DNA of 64,000 nucleotides from Hyalella azteca (lineage: Eukaryota > Arthropoda > Malacostraca > Amphipoda > Hyalellidae). The stretch spans positions 1 through 64,000 of the forward strand of contig NW_025944519.1 in the NCBI RefSeq assembly GCF_000764305.2, read 5' to 3'. The position numbers and the translations under genes were made by a program. Under the pieces are notes generated by a model. It was not told the DNA's origin. It did not search any database and saw only the letters and a list, made by a program, of their open reading frames with translations. Positions 10,593-25,200 of this stretch are shown one piece after another. Within the stretch, counting starts at the first letter, position 1, and every line of letters starts with the position of its first letter.

Positions 10593-13205
10593 GGATTGCA
10601 TCGGGTAAGAGCTGTTCTACTATGTCCATCCAGACGCATCCAGACATTCTCGTCAGTGGTGCAGGTTTAATATGCTTGTCACTGATACGCTGGCATTCAT
10701 CACCTAACGCCACCAAGTTACGATTATCATAGTTAAATCATGGCCAGAAAAAACGGAAATGCTTGACTTCGTTGCGAGCAAAAATACGACTAGCCAACAC
10801 AGATTCTTCAGCGACTGAAAGCGCAATTTTGCGACAATTTATTAGTAGAATTAAATATTTCAAATGTACGTTGCGAGCAACTCAAATTTTCGCGCATAAT
10901 CGACCCAGAAGGCCATTCCCACGAACAAATCAATATTTTGGAGCCGTCATTTAATCTTTTAGTCTCGCCAGAAATTAATTTCCTCCTAATTACGCCTAGT
11001 GATGCGCCAGTGGACTACAAATTCAAGATTTGTACCGCGGTGACAAATGAAGCAGTCTAAGTCAGAAATTTATGGGTGCATTTGCCAACTGCTTGAACTG
11101 GCACGGGTCCGGATTGCGAGGAATTCATCTTATTTTAAGTCTCTTCTATCAATGAATCCTCGAGACGTCAAGTCGCTGATGCTCCGAACAATCGACATTG
11201 CACACTCAGAATATTACTATGTACAACAGAGAAAATTTTAATTGGGGGCCACAGCGGTATTTGTCCAACCAAGAAAGTAATGGGCAATTTACCTAAAGCT
11301 TGATAACAGGAAGTTCATAGACTCTGCCGAGATAATCCGTCACCTGAACAGTTTCTTCAGGGCACACGCTGGTATCGGGAATTAACTCTGATTACACGAT
11401 CACGCAACTGCAACCTGTATTGCGTACAATAGAGTAAACTCTCTTCCGTTCCAGATGCTTTGTATTTCCTATCTGCTGCGTGTATTTCGTTAAAGCAAAT
11501 GTTAGCCCGAGCGGTGTGATTTTAGTATAAGCTGGGTTTTTTTGGGGTCAGTTAGTCTTCGTTTGGCCCTCCGTACCGTATCGTGGCAACGAACGCATAC
11601 TATCTAGTCTTGTCGTCCAGTTTGTTATATGCAGAGTAAATGTTTCTTACTGGAAATAGCGGTTCCTGCAAAGGTTGGAAGCTCATTAGACAACTCGTAA
11701 ATTTTTCGCGCAGAAGCCCACTGTTTGAAAGACTGACAAGTTCCTCAATAGGAGGATGGGTTTCACTCTCTCAAGTATAGCCGTGAGTCTGGACTGACAG
11801 AAGCAATTCATTGTTCTCTAAGAATTAACTCGTAGACACCATAAGAAGTTTTAGAGGTCTTTTTAGAATGCAGCCAATAATTGAGCTTGCGTCTCAAGCT
11901 ACATACGAATTGTTCGTACGTCTCATGTGGTTCGATTCTAGCGGATTAAAAAAAATGGATAGTTATTAGGGGTTTTGTTGAGCCCAGCAAGCAAAGCGTT
12001 CAACCGGAAATAATCACGTGTCACTTCAGTAGTTAAACTAACTTCCTTTCCTAGCTGAATGGGAATCTGCGCTGCTGTTAAGAAATTCTGCGGCTATATT
12101 AAATACAATAAAAATAGCAGCGATGTCATCTCCATCCCTAAACTTAGGCACTTAGGGTCTATTAGCAATGGACTGTAAGCTATCGATCTCCATATAGCCA
12201 GCTCTACTCCGGACCGAAGACACGGAAGTTTCGTGTTGTCTACCGTAGCTCTCACTCTCGTTTTCATCAAACTCTACTCCGTCTCGAGTAGAATATTCCC
12301 TAACTCGCGCGCGCGTTCACGCTCATCTCTCAGGAACTTCTGCTGCTCTAGAACGTAAGCGTCGAGCTCATATCCCCTATGGCCTATACGACAGTTGTAT
12401 CATTTTTTTGCTTGAGCTGCGAGACCGTGCGCTGCGAAATTATCTGCTGTTCCTGAGATAGCGTCATATACAATAAACAAAAGTTATGCATGTACAAATA
12501 ATGATAGGATTACCGGCTATAACACCTGATTATCAAAGTAAAACTAATTTTTCCGCCGCCAACAAAATTAAGATTGATGTAGTATGCGACAAACTGACTA
12601 AGATGTCACGCGGATAGGGAGATAATCTACTCTAAATTTACCCTCGTCCACCGATTCTAAAGATAACAGAATTCCTTCGAGAAGGTCGACAAAATGGCAG
12701 GGTATTCGGAGAACAAGTATGAGCAATTAGTACTCAGAAAGGAACAAATAAATAGAGTTATAAAATGACAAAAGAAATAAATTTCTATGGGAAATTTTTT
12801 CGTAGCAGTCAAGGTGACTGACGTAGGAGCTGACGAGAGCGCTGACGCTCCGCAAGTGCAGCCGTGTCGTGGTGGCCTTTGAAGTCTCGTCGTAGTGTTA
12901 GATGTCTGCCCACCCGGCACTAATCGATTCAAGATAGGTTAGCATGGCCCCTTGATTGTTTCTTACGTTCTGCACAATAGACGGGCTACATGTATGGAAA
13001 ATTCCGACGATTTCCTATTACGAGGACACGTTAATTAGGGCATTACTGACCTATGGCGCCGGCGTTCAGTGTAAGAGTGGTCAGTGTCAGCTGTTGAGTT
13101 TAGCCACTGTCTGCGAATATGGTTTTTACTCTTTTACCCTAAAATACGTCCCTACTTAGCTTAATCCTCACAAAGCATTGCACTCATGTCCAAATTGCTT
13201 GTTGC
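10593..13205. other. Upstream flank of Set1; no coding exon identified
   Basis: No convincing coding exon. Base composition rises in GC at about 12180-12380 and again at about 12800-12930, with a CRE-like TGACGTAG near 12820. The latter is the best candidate for the Set1 promoter or a 5' UTR exon, but no core promoter motif is certain. A weak donor (AG|GTTAGC) at 12938 could join to the acceptor at 13206-13207. This is inference only. Confidence 0.3.
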
Positions 13206-13221
13206 AGTTGCTGGTGAGGGG

Positions 13222-16200
13222 ATGGACAGACATAACCATGGCCAGCAACCTCCCACTAGTCACAGATGGAACCATCAGCAGCAGGGCAGCAGCCATGGGT
13301 CAAGTCAGCATCCTGAACCTCCTCTCAAGCGCAATTACAAGCTCATGGCTGATCCTCTTCTTGGCACTGGCAACACAAAAACATACAGGTAATTTTTTTA
13401 TAGATTTTATTCTGGAATTTTTGGCTTAATTTTGTTTTCTATTCAAAAGAATAAAAAATGTATACAGAATACAGAACTCAATGGAGCTTTGTCCACTTGA
13501 GTGTTTCCAGTCTCACATACACAAAAATTAGGCTATAAAATCTTCTGCTAGCATATTTGTGATGAATATTCATGTGCTACCTTAAAATAATTATAATTTT
13601 CTCAGATTTGAGGGAGTTGTGGAAGGCCAGAGTATGTTTCCTGTGCTGCCTGTACGAGATCCTCGCAAGCCCCGGCTCTGGATCTCCTCCGAGACTATGG
13701 ATTTACCTATTCCTCGTTTCCAGGTCTCTAATAGTTATAAAAGTTATGGTTTTATTGAGTCTCTTCATAATATCATACTGAGTCGTGTTATTGAGTGTAT
13801 AAAATGCAATCAGTATTTTATTAAACGGTTATCATATTTTTAATTGTTCAGCCCTTTTCTATTTCAGTAACTTAGATTTGCCTTTTAATTGTTCAATGAA
13901 GATTGATTGAATTTTTACATTAATTTGGAACTGTTTACTTACGTATTTTATTTTTCAGATTGACAGCAACTACGTGTGTGATCCTCCGCCCCTGGAAGTT
14001 ACCATCTTCAATGTCAACGATAACATTGATAAGCAATTCCTCTACAACGAAATTGTGAGTTTTATTTGTTTTCATTTGAATATAATGCGCCCTCCTGAAG
14101 TTTACAAAAGAATTATTTTTTTTCGTTTGAATTGGCTTGTTTGAGACGTGGTGTCAGCGAAGTGCGATATAAAATAAGTTTTCGTACTTGTTAGGCAGTG
14201 CCACTAACTAATTTAGTGCACAAACTATTTCATGTTTTCTTGCAATAGTGCCATCTTGTATGTTCAGCCACTGTCTTCTGTGTAATTAACTGGTATTATT
14301 TTCTCGTGGTTGAGGTATGCAAGCACCAATGTGGACCTGTGGAGGAGCTCAGCATTTATTCGCACGAGTTTCTTCACAAGCACCTCGGGGTGGCGCGCCT
14401 GCTCTTCCAGGACGCCGATGCTGCACAGAACTGCGTCGCTAAATTTAATGATGCTACACTCATGGGGCGCAAACTTCACGTCTTCTTGGACCCTTTTGGT
14501 TCGTTTCACTCACTTATATATCTGCTATTCTATCACTTCTGATATCGAAAGTATTTATGTATATACAAACGTTGCTGCGTTGGACATAGAGTTTTTATTG
14601 CATTGTTGGATGCAACACTCATTCACTAAGAAAAACATTTTATGACGGTCGCTAAACTGCAAAAAAAAACCTGGGATTAATTAGAAAAAAAAAATATAGC
14701 TTAATTTGTTTGCATTTATATTCTCGTATGTTTCTCAACAACCTAGGGAAGAAATGCAAGGCTCGTGTGGCAGAGCTGAGCAGCGCTCTGGAAGAGGAGG
14801 CCAAGAAGGAAGAAGAGGCTAAGGAGGCGCGTAAAAGACCTCCCCCTCCTCCTTCCAAGCTCAACACCCCCGCCCTCACAACTTCTCACATCAAGGTTGC
14901 TTTCATCAAACTCCTGCTATATTTCTAACAAACATATTTATTGATATGTTAGCATATTGATACGAATTTCCTATTTAGTTAAAAATAAATTTTTTTACTC
15001 CATTATCATATCATTCTGTTATATGTTTCGAATTTGAATATTTATTATCGTATCAAAGTTCTTTCTGCTGCTTGACACATCTTAGGTAATGTGTGAACTT
15101 GCTCGTTATCTATGAAAGTATTGATGTGTTTAATGGTTAGGTATTTCCTCTAATTATCTATAAAAATAGACTTAGGTTTGAATAAGGCAATTTATTGTGC
15201 AGGAAAGTTCCTCTGAGGACGTGGTGAAGCATCTCAGAGACGGCAGTGTGGACTCCAGCAGAAGGTATGGAGTCATACTACGACTTGCTGTAGCAGTTGA
15301 TACATATTGCTGAATTTATTGCACTGTTTGTTGTCAAGATCCAGTTGGTAGATAGCTAAAATTTTGTTTTAGCTTCTTCCAATATTTCTCGTCGCTTCTG
15401 ATAAGTTCTAGTTATTTCTTTTTACCCCGCGTCGCAGACTCCTTAGTGTCTCATGACCAAAATTCAGGCCATCAGATGTAATCTAGGAGCATTAGTTTGT
15501 TGTTGAGAGCGGCACAGTTACGAGAAAGATTGTATTTGTTTAGTTGAAACGTATTTATCTATCACTTATGCACTCATTTGTTTTTTCAGACATAATAAAG
15601 ATGAAGCGAATCACTCACTGCAGCAACCGCTCCATCCCTCTCACCCTCACACCATCCAGAACTTTGCGCCTCCCATTTCTGCCTACCCACCACCTTCTGC
15701 AACTCATCCCTTCTCTCCACACTTCATACCCCATGCCCTTCCCCCAAGAATTCCTCCAGCTCCTCCTCCCAGAATCCCCCCTGCAGAGCCCCCCATGCCC
15801 CACCACTTCCCAGACTACCCTCCGTATCACGACTACCGGCCGCCGTAAGTTGCCGCGCTGGGCAGCTCCTGCCGAGCGTCGCTACCTGAAACTTGTTTCT
15901 AAACCTGCCTCGCGCAGAGCGTAATTCTTCAAAACCCAATTCGATCTTTAAATTATTAAGTTTTAAAAATTGCCCCGCAAAGTCTGTGTTGTTGATGTTC
16001 TGAGTTGACCATTCAGAAGGCATGAGTGTGAAGAGTATCAGCTAATGCATATTTAAAGCTTGTGTTTACATTTTCCTTCAAAGCTCGTAGTGGCCCATTG
16101 CTAACTTACATTTAAATTCAAATGTTTTGTGTTCGAAGGTTTTGTAGTTTAAATTTATAATTCGACAACTAGAATTCAAAGTTAACAAACTGTCAACTTT

Positions 16201-19200
16201 GTGCATGTGTAAAAATGTTAAACCTTATCAAACACACTCTGAAATTGCACAATTTAAGAAAATAAATCAACCGAATCCTCTGAACTCCAAGTTGTTTTTA
16301 TCTCAAGTGCGATGCAAATGACTGCTTATATCTGTTGAAAAATATTGGTATGTTTTACTTAGCGTGAAGTCTTCACTCTAGGGTCTTTGTAGTTAAATGA
16401 CAATGCTCAGAGGTAAACCCATCATTTGAAGTTTGTTCTACGATCTCCAGGTACACTCCATTGGATGGATCCAAGGCACCTTGGGGTGGCTATCCTCACC
16501 AAGATTCTGCCAAGGACCATTATCCTCCACATAAAGATCAGTATACCTCCAAAGAACCTCACCCAGCTCATAAAGATCACTATCTTTTACCTAAAGACCA
16601 TTATCCTCCTCCCAAAGATTATCCACCGTCCAAGGATCATTATCCGCCGTCTAAAGACGTTTGTCCAAAAGACCATTATCCTCCTCATCCTTGGGAGGCG
16701 AGATTCCGAGATTTCCAAGACCAAGAACGGACCACTCGTCTCAACGGCACCGTTTCCCACCTCAACTATAATCAATCACACAATCATGATCCTAGAAAAG
16801 ACAGGAATGACCCTATAGACGACTTTAGTGTTAGTAGTAAACATGTAAGAAATAGTCACAAAACTAACGGAGTAAAAGTAAAATCGCCAAGTGAAGTTTC
16901 TCGACTTCCCGCTAAATCTTACACTAACAATGATAATAAAGCATCTAGTGTAGCTGCAGGGCTCAGAAATGATATCGTGGATGGCATAAGCGGCGCCGAG
17001 CGAGTGTCGGACGAAGAATCTGAAGATTTGGAAGACGAAAGAGCGCAGGAGGAGGAAGAAGATCATATTGACTTGGACACGAGAATTGCAATGTTATTAC
17101 AGAGTAAAGATGGTGGCATGGCTGCGTCCTTCCTAGGACTTGGTTTAGAAGAAGCTGCTGACGATCAGAAGAAAGAAGAAGAGGAACCCTCTACCGCACC
17201 TGCTGATGACACAGTGAAGTCAGTAGATGCCGAAATTGTAGTTCCTAAGGAAACTAACGATGGTGCTTCCCAAGCCAAAACAGTTGATGAACAGAAAAAG
17301 TCTTCAAAAGCAAGTTCGGTTGCTGGAGTCAGTGACTGGGAGTCTCCGAGTGAAGACAGTGCCAGCAACGATGCCATTAAGAGCGATGCTAGTGACGCTG
17401 ATGAGAAGCCTTTGTCCGCTCCTCCGTCCCCGTTCATCTCAAGTGAACAATACCTCCTCTGGTTTGAGAAAAGTCGTCAGCTCAAGAGAGAAGCACGAGA
17501 AAAGGATAGAGAAGAGAACAGAGAACGGCTGAAGAAAATGCGTGAGAAGAAAGCTGAGCGACGACGCAGAAAGAAAGAGAGCGAGGAAGCTAAGGAGAGA
17601 GCAGCTAGAATAGAAGAAGCGGCCACTCAAGATGATCGTATGAGCATGTCGAGTGTGAGCTCCGAAGAGGGCGAGACATCCGAAGCCACTCCATTCCACC
17701 CACCTCCACCTACTCAACAACACCCACCTGCTCCTCCGTTGCCTCCCCCTCTTTCTCTGCCACCTCTTCCCCCACATCCCGACCAGCATCACCCCGCCAT
17801 GGGGTACACACCAGGACCTATTCCTCACCCTCCACCCCCCTACTCGTACCCATGTCCCCCTCACGACATGCATCACCTCCCCCCGCACTTGTCCTACGGC
17901 GGTTACGGGCCTGAGCACCAGCAGCAAGCTTATTCTTATTACGGGGACCCGTACAGTGAACACCCGCAGCCTCAGCAGCTGCAGCAGAAGGTGCCTGCCA
18001 GACACTCTGCTGCCTACCACCAGCCCACGCTTAAGTGAGTCGATGTTTCTTTAACTCGCATGCTTTCTTTATGTTGCTCTTCAATTAATATAGCCTTCCT
18101 AAAAGAGCTAGGTACTAAAAAATTTCATCATTGACAAGTTTTCATTCTCTAATGTAGCCTGTGATGTGAAATACTCTTTTATCACCGAATGATATTCGAG
18201 CATATCTATTGTTAGAGAATAAATAATGTCTGTGTTTTATGAACAAGTTGTAGATTCGCTGATGACCAAATAATGTGAAATAATTTTGCCGATTGCTTGA
18301 TTGTCTCATTGACATGGTAATTATATGTCATGTAATTGTGTTTGTACTCTTTTCGTACATCAGCGGCGTGCTGGCTGTGGTCATTGAAGAGCTCATGCGG
18401 ATCCTCAAAAAAGATTTCATGAAGAGAATGATCGAGATGACGGCCTTCAAGACCTACGAGGCCTGGTGGGACACCAACCAGTCCTCGCACAAAGTAAGTT
18501 ATTAATACTGTATTAATATTAAAATTAAGTTAACTTTAATGATGCACTTCTTTATACCAGGAGAAATTAACGGCAAGAGAGTTAGTGATTATACTTCTAT
18601 GCAGGAATTATCTGGTCAGACATAATGTCGACACGCGACGTCGTGTCCCTGCAATGAGGTTTTGGCGTCATGCAGTTGTGGGTCTAATTGTTGTGTTCTA
18701 AGAAATGATACACATAGTTTCTTAAACTTGAAGAAGGGAATAAAGCGGCCTTCTTCATTGCTGCGTTGTACATAACCGCATCATTCGTGGATGTGAAGAT
18801 AGTTGCATTATTCCTTGATGGAATGACCATACTTCAGCAATTTAATTACTTTAATACGTACTTTAATTTTCATATTTATATTACCATACTTGCATCATTT
18901 ATTCATGTCAACACACCGGCATCATTTACTGATGTCAACACACCGGCATCATTTACTGATGTCAACACACCAGCATCATTTATTGATGTCAACACACCAG
19001 CATCATTTATTGATGTCAACACACATGATGTCAACACACCAGCATCACTTACTGATGTCAACACACCAGCATCACTTACTGATGTCAACACACCAGCATC
19101 ATTTACTGATGTCATCACACCAGCATCATTTATATGTCAGCACACCGGCATCATATATTTTCTGTGCCCCCAGCGTGACCAGGACCAGCAGCCGGCTGGG

Positions 19201-22200
19201 GGCGTGAGGGGGGAGCGTAGCGCCCCCGGGGTGTCGACGCTGGCGTCGCTCTTCGACAAGGAGGGCGCGGGGGCCTTCGGGGGGGTGGACCCGCTGGGCA
19301 TCCGGGGACTTGGCTTTAGGGCTGCCATGCCCAAAATGCCCTCCTTCAGGAAAATTGTGAGTTATTACACCATAAAAGTATGTTAAAATTTGTGATATTC
19401 TGTAATTGTTCCCTAGGTTGGTATTGCAAAATGTATTCACTGTAATTTACGTATGTAACTGGTATGTTTGAATACGAGATATTTCTTACTATAGCTTGAT
19501 TGCTAATGTCATTTTTTTTTAAACCTTATCCTACTGGAAAAAAATGATGACATTTTTTCTTCCATCCGTCAGCATTTTTATATCATTTACTTTGAAAATG
19601 GCCTCGTAATTAAGCAGCACAATTATCGACAATACAACTTCAACGACATCATCCTTCCTGCCATAACTCCAACTCACCTCTGTGTTTAATATTCTTCTAC
19701 TCCTCTTCTATTTCGTTCAGTTCATTTAATTAGGTAGCGTGGCTCCGAGGCGTTTTAGGAGGCGAGATCGTAACGTTCTCTCTAGGTTTATATTGGCAAA
19801 CGAAGTACGTTAAGGTCAAAATGAAACACTCTACATAAAATACCGCTATTTAATGGGGAAATATGTTTAATTCTAACGCAAAACTCAATGACCACAACAT
19901 TTCGTGCTTGGTTTTGCTGGCGTCGATACAGTAACGTGTCCATACGCCTTGCGTACTTAAACGGGGCTCGAATTATGTATTCTCGTCCACGCGCAAACTT
20001 TTTGCTTTGATAATTGTATATTAACTAATTCTAGTTTAATTAATTTATACGTAGAATTGCGTTTCCCGACCAAAGCTAGAGCTATCTTCGGTAATGCGTG
20101 ACTGAAAAGGCTTTAATCAGACACCCATGCACGTTGAAATTTAGGTTTTTTTGGCTTGGAGCAAGTTAGAGGTCGCCAAATTTACTGGTTTAAATAGGGG
20201 AGAGTTTGAAAACTTCTACTCATTCAGGTAGTAGAAACGAACATAGTACTCGTCATTGAAGAAGTTGTTACTTCCACTACACATGTACTACTCAACATGA
20301 TACCGGCACAGATTTTCTTCATTGTGCCTCCTGCACACAATAATGAGCGTCTTTACTCGTGCTCTTGACAGCTCTTGTCACGCTTGACTTGACGAAACCT
20401 CCGCAGATCATCTGCCTAGCTGATAACCTCTTTGTCGGAGTGGCTGTATTTCATAGTCAAATACATTTATTATGAATTCTACTCCTGGTATCTTGACTCG
20501 GTAAATATTTTGTTCCCTACACGTTATTCCGTACAAAGTCTAATCGCTTTTTATTACCATGTCTTTCAATTCCTGTTATATTATTTTAGTTATTGCAAAA
20601 ACGAAAATCAAATTGAAAGTAGGCTCAAACTCTGGGCCTAAAGATCCTCTGATCAGGATGCATAGCCTGTCTGAATTGGATTAATATAAAATTTTTAACC
20701 CACTTAGTTAGTTGAGTTAAGTTTCTCTCTTCAAATTACCAAACTTAATTAATTTCCAGACGACTCGCTATATTTGTTAGACTTAATAAAGAACCTAAGA
20801 ATTACTTCATTTTGAAAAAAGCCCTTCTTGGCATTGTTTGCAGCGTAAAATGAAGCCACCGTCGCCCCCGCGAGCTGACGAGGACAGCCGCGAGGCTCCG
20901 TCTGATGACGAGGCCAACATGTCCGCTGGCTCGTCTGCCCCAACATGTCGGTTCTACGCACGTCCTATCATTAAAATATAATACTAATTTTACTAAATTA
21001 TTATAGAAAAAAATTTTTTAGGGGTTGTTTCAAATTAAATCGTTGAAAATGTGTATTCTGACAGGTTTCTTATGTTACAGCTTCGAAGTCTTGAATTTCA
21101 TTATTCACGTTGATTAATTTATTTATTGGTCATTATAAAATGGCTCGTAGAATATTTAGGTCAATATATTACTGGTTTCATGACCTAACATATTATTCAT
21201 TCAATATTGAACTATTAAGAACAGGAACAAGCTTCGCTCTAAGGTTGTTGATTATGCACTAAAATTGTAACAGAAATCCTGTAATACCATATTCCTGTAC
21301 CTTGTATTGGTTTATGAAAACAAACACTTATCATATTCAAGACAATGAAGCAGTAGATGATTATTATATATAACCTGGTTTGAATATATTGCAGCAACCA
21401 TGGCCAAGAAAGCGAGCGGCAAAGCAAGACTGGAGTCGACGTCATCATCTGACGCTGACGCCAGCGCGTCCGAGGCTGACGACGACGGCAAGAAGAGCGG
21501 CGCTGACAAGCCCAAACGTCAGCACAAGAGCCGCAGGAAGTGGGCTGACACCGTCCTCACATGTGAGTCTATGACAGCTCTAATGGTCGCCAGATATAGG
21601 TACTTACTTCTTTTTAGCGCATTTTCTCATTTATGGAAAAAATGCACTATTGTGCTTGCCATGTCCGTCCGTCCGTCCGTCCGTCTGTCTGTCCGTAACT
21701 TCAAGTTTTCGTCGACGAGAAAATGCGCTCTCTGTCACTCACTGCAGTGAGTACTGAGTTATATTCTTTGAGAATATATTCAGTGGAAATTACTCTATTA
21801 TCTCCTTAAAAACTGAGGCAATGGTCTTGAAAAATATTTCTTTCTTGATTATACCTATTTACTGAAAGCTACTTGATTGTGTTTCTGCATGATTTTCCTT
21901 GTACTTAACTTCTGTTCATGTCCTTCGTGTTGTGTTGCGGTGTGTGTGTGTGGTCTGTGTGTTGACTGAAATGGTGAACTAATTAAAAAATTCACGAAAC
22001 AGTGAGTTGACTCTCGGGAATTCCCGCAACCTGCATTACTTTTTTCCCCATTTTGTTTGCGTATTTAATTTTTTCTCATTGTATAACAATCTTTTGCATA
22101 AGAGATTGTTCGTCTAACAATATTTATATTTTTTATTTTACTATAGACTACACAAATATGGTCATATGTTCCCTCTTGTTTTACTTATTTTACTTCGTGT

Positions 22201-25200
22201 CCTCAGCCTCGGATGAATCAGACGCGAAGTCTTCAGACAACGAAGAAGCCGCTCACGAAAGAGCAGAGCAGGAAGACGTCAAGTCCAAGTCTTCAGCATC
22301 TAGTGACGACGAGGCAGCTCCCGACGAGGATGACGAGTCATCATCTGAAGAATCTTCCTCCTCAGTATCATCGTCAGAAGCTGCCACGTCATCAGAATCT
22401 TCAGATGACGAAGAGCTTCAGTCGACTGAAATTGAGACGCTTGTTGGGGATGAAAGCGAGGCAGCAAAGGTGAGTTGTGATGAGCTTGATAGGCCATATG
22501 GCTATTGAAGCGGCAGTTGGAAAACTTACTCAGCTATTTCGCTTTTCTATTCATTAAATATTTTTCGTTCGATGGTTCTTGTGATGCTCTAGGTAGCTTC
22601 AATGTCTGACTCGGTAATAATATCTTGTGAAATTGACATTGCGTGATTTATGCATTATTCTATTATATTATTTCTTATCAATTGACAATTTTTGAAGGGT
22701 CATAGTGAATATGTTACCATGCACCGCGTCCGGCACAGGTGGCGGAGGCCGAGATCCGCTCGTCGTTGTTGCGGCGGAGCGCCACGCCTCAGACGGAGGA
22801 ACGAGCGGCGACGCCCCTGCCTCCCGCATCCGTGCACTCCGACGATGCGTTCGGTGACCATTCCGACAACGACGTGCCCGATGAACCCATGGACCAGGAC
22901 CTCATCGTCGTGGACGACGACTCGACTCCTGCCACGGCAGGGGCTAAATTGTTATCTTCTCCTAGCGCAGCTTCTTCCGAGGTGCGGGCTGTCGAAGGAG
23001 ACAGGAGCACTCATGCTCACTTGCCATTTATTATATTTTTTGGTACACTGTATCCCCTTTTACTTCATTGGTTGCTGATTCTCTTACTACCAATAATTAT
23101 TATATCTGCATGAATTAATTGTTTCATGTTTGTGCAAAAACGACAGTTTTCAGGATTGTTTGTCTGATAAGACGCAGCAATCAATTTCATTGATGTCGGT
23201 GCAGTGTCTTGCATCATTATGCTGAGTTACATTTTGTGCCTCACTCGAATCAATTATATTTCAGAACTGATTTCTTTGTGTTGCTTAAATAACTAACTAA
23301 TAACTGTTATTGCTTAAGACAATGACATAGTCACTTTGTTATCACTTTTATCGGTTTCTACCTTCATCAAATTGTAGACGTGTTCTCTTGTTCAGGTCAA
23401 AGGCGAGGAAAGCGCGGCAGCCTCAGACAAAGCTGCTCAGGAAGACAAGTCCCTAATCACAGATATTTTTGACCTCCGACACCCTGTGCTGAGTGAACAC
23501 AGCTATTGCTCCCTCAAGATTCCGGATGTTACATGTCTCACGCCGCCAGGTGCAATTTATTTCTGTATAACTTTTAATACTTTTTTGTCACATCGCTATC
23601 TATTTCATGAACTTGATTGAAATGCATTTTGCTTTTGTTGCGATCATAAAGGTACGTCTCTGATTTAAATAATACAAATATCGTTAATTAATGATAATAT
23701 TCCCATTTTGGCGTCAGCTTTTTGCAGCTGAGACTTAAATTCTATACGTATCCTTCAGATTCAGTGACCCCCCATTGTAGTCTGTATCTCCTCGTGAATA
23801 ATTGACTTTAAATTGTTATCTTGCTCATGACGTCACTCCTCACACCATTGCAGATGAAGACAAGGAAGATGTCAGGTTGGAGAAAGTAAAAGAGAAAGCG
23901 GCCCCTGTTGTGGTTTTGGAGCGAGAAAAACTAGAGGCTGTGTTGCCACCAAAAGAAAAACCACCTGTACAGCCTGTGGGCTTCCGTCAGCGGTCGGACA
24001 TGGAGGAGTACAACATTATGGTTGACTTCCTCAATCATGGTAAGCTTTGCTCGAACCTTGAAAAGCTCATGTTTAATCCTGCATTTACGTAAAATGCAAA
24101 CGTCTACACAGGATGCGAACAATTTCTTTCTCAAGTTTTTTATCTGCATTAAATTTTCACTTTCACGTATGTCGTTGCTACATTTTTATCTTAAGCGCCT
24201 TATTTGCTCTGATCCCTTGAATGTATTACTACTATTTGCATGTGTTTATAGATACTTCTTATAGTCTAATAGTTATTCTACCCTGACCAGGTGTTGATCA
24301 AGAAGACATAGAAATGCTGAAGAGTTGCTATGAACGACTCCTGGTAGCAGACAATCATCCTTGGTTGAACGACACTCATTGGGTCGATCACCCGCCCACC
24401 CGCAGCACCTTTCCCTCCATTACCGCGTCCCCTGTCAGGAAGAAAAGAAAACAATCACAGCTCCAGCAGCAGCCCGAAGAACTGCCTGAACACAAGACAG
24501 GCTCGGCCAGAACTGAAGGCATTTATAAGGTCGACTCCAAACAGAAGCAACAACACAAGGTGCGTCTCGCAGTCACGTGTTTATGATGGCAGTCGGTCTA
24601 ACGATCTTAGGATAAAGTACGATGCATTCACAATTCTGTGTGTGTACTGTGTTCACGATTCTGTGAACTTGATTTGATTTGAATATCAGTGGAATTTAAT
24701 CAATTAGCCAGTTCAAATAAACGAAAATGAAAGTTTGATGTCAGTATCGCCCTTTGTTGTTCATTTCGCTTGTGAATGAATGTTAGCTATACCTGCATTC
24801 ATCTTTCAATTTTTTGTAACGTGATTCTTGTTTTGTTCATGTCCTGTGATAATTGCTAAAAATTCTTCACACAGTAGGTTTGTAACAAAAAATGTTCATG
24901 TACAGTTGATATTATTACCCAATAACTGCTTTTTTCAGTTCACTTTCCACAAGGAGCTGGCTAGCACGAAGCCTGCAGTGGCCGTGCAGAGCCTGGCGGA
25001 GCGCGAGAGCAGCAAGGTGAAGGCGACGCAGACGTCAGTGAGCAGAGAGGTGCGCTCCTTCCAACGTCGCCTCCTCACCGCCTTCGGCAACGAAGCCACT
25101 GAGTCCGAGCTCCTCAAGTTTAATCAACTCAAAGTACGCTCTTCATTTTATAATCATTTTGGTTCATGTTTTGTTGACGTAGTAGTTGCTTATCAAATTT

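Noticed and set aside
10381..10716. 111-codon minus-strand ORF
   Set aside because: Crosses the right boundary and target duplication of the hAT element, so it is a fusion of host flank and transposon sequence and not a gene.
11925..11950. B-box-like 'ggttcgattct' suggesting a tRNA
   Set aside because: No matching A box, acceptor stem or cloverleaf could be drawn around it.
17439..18020. 193-codon minus-strand ORF
   Set aside because: Antisense shadow of the Pro-rich and charged part of Set1 exon 8.
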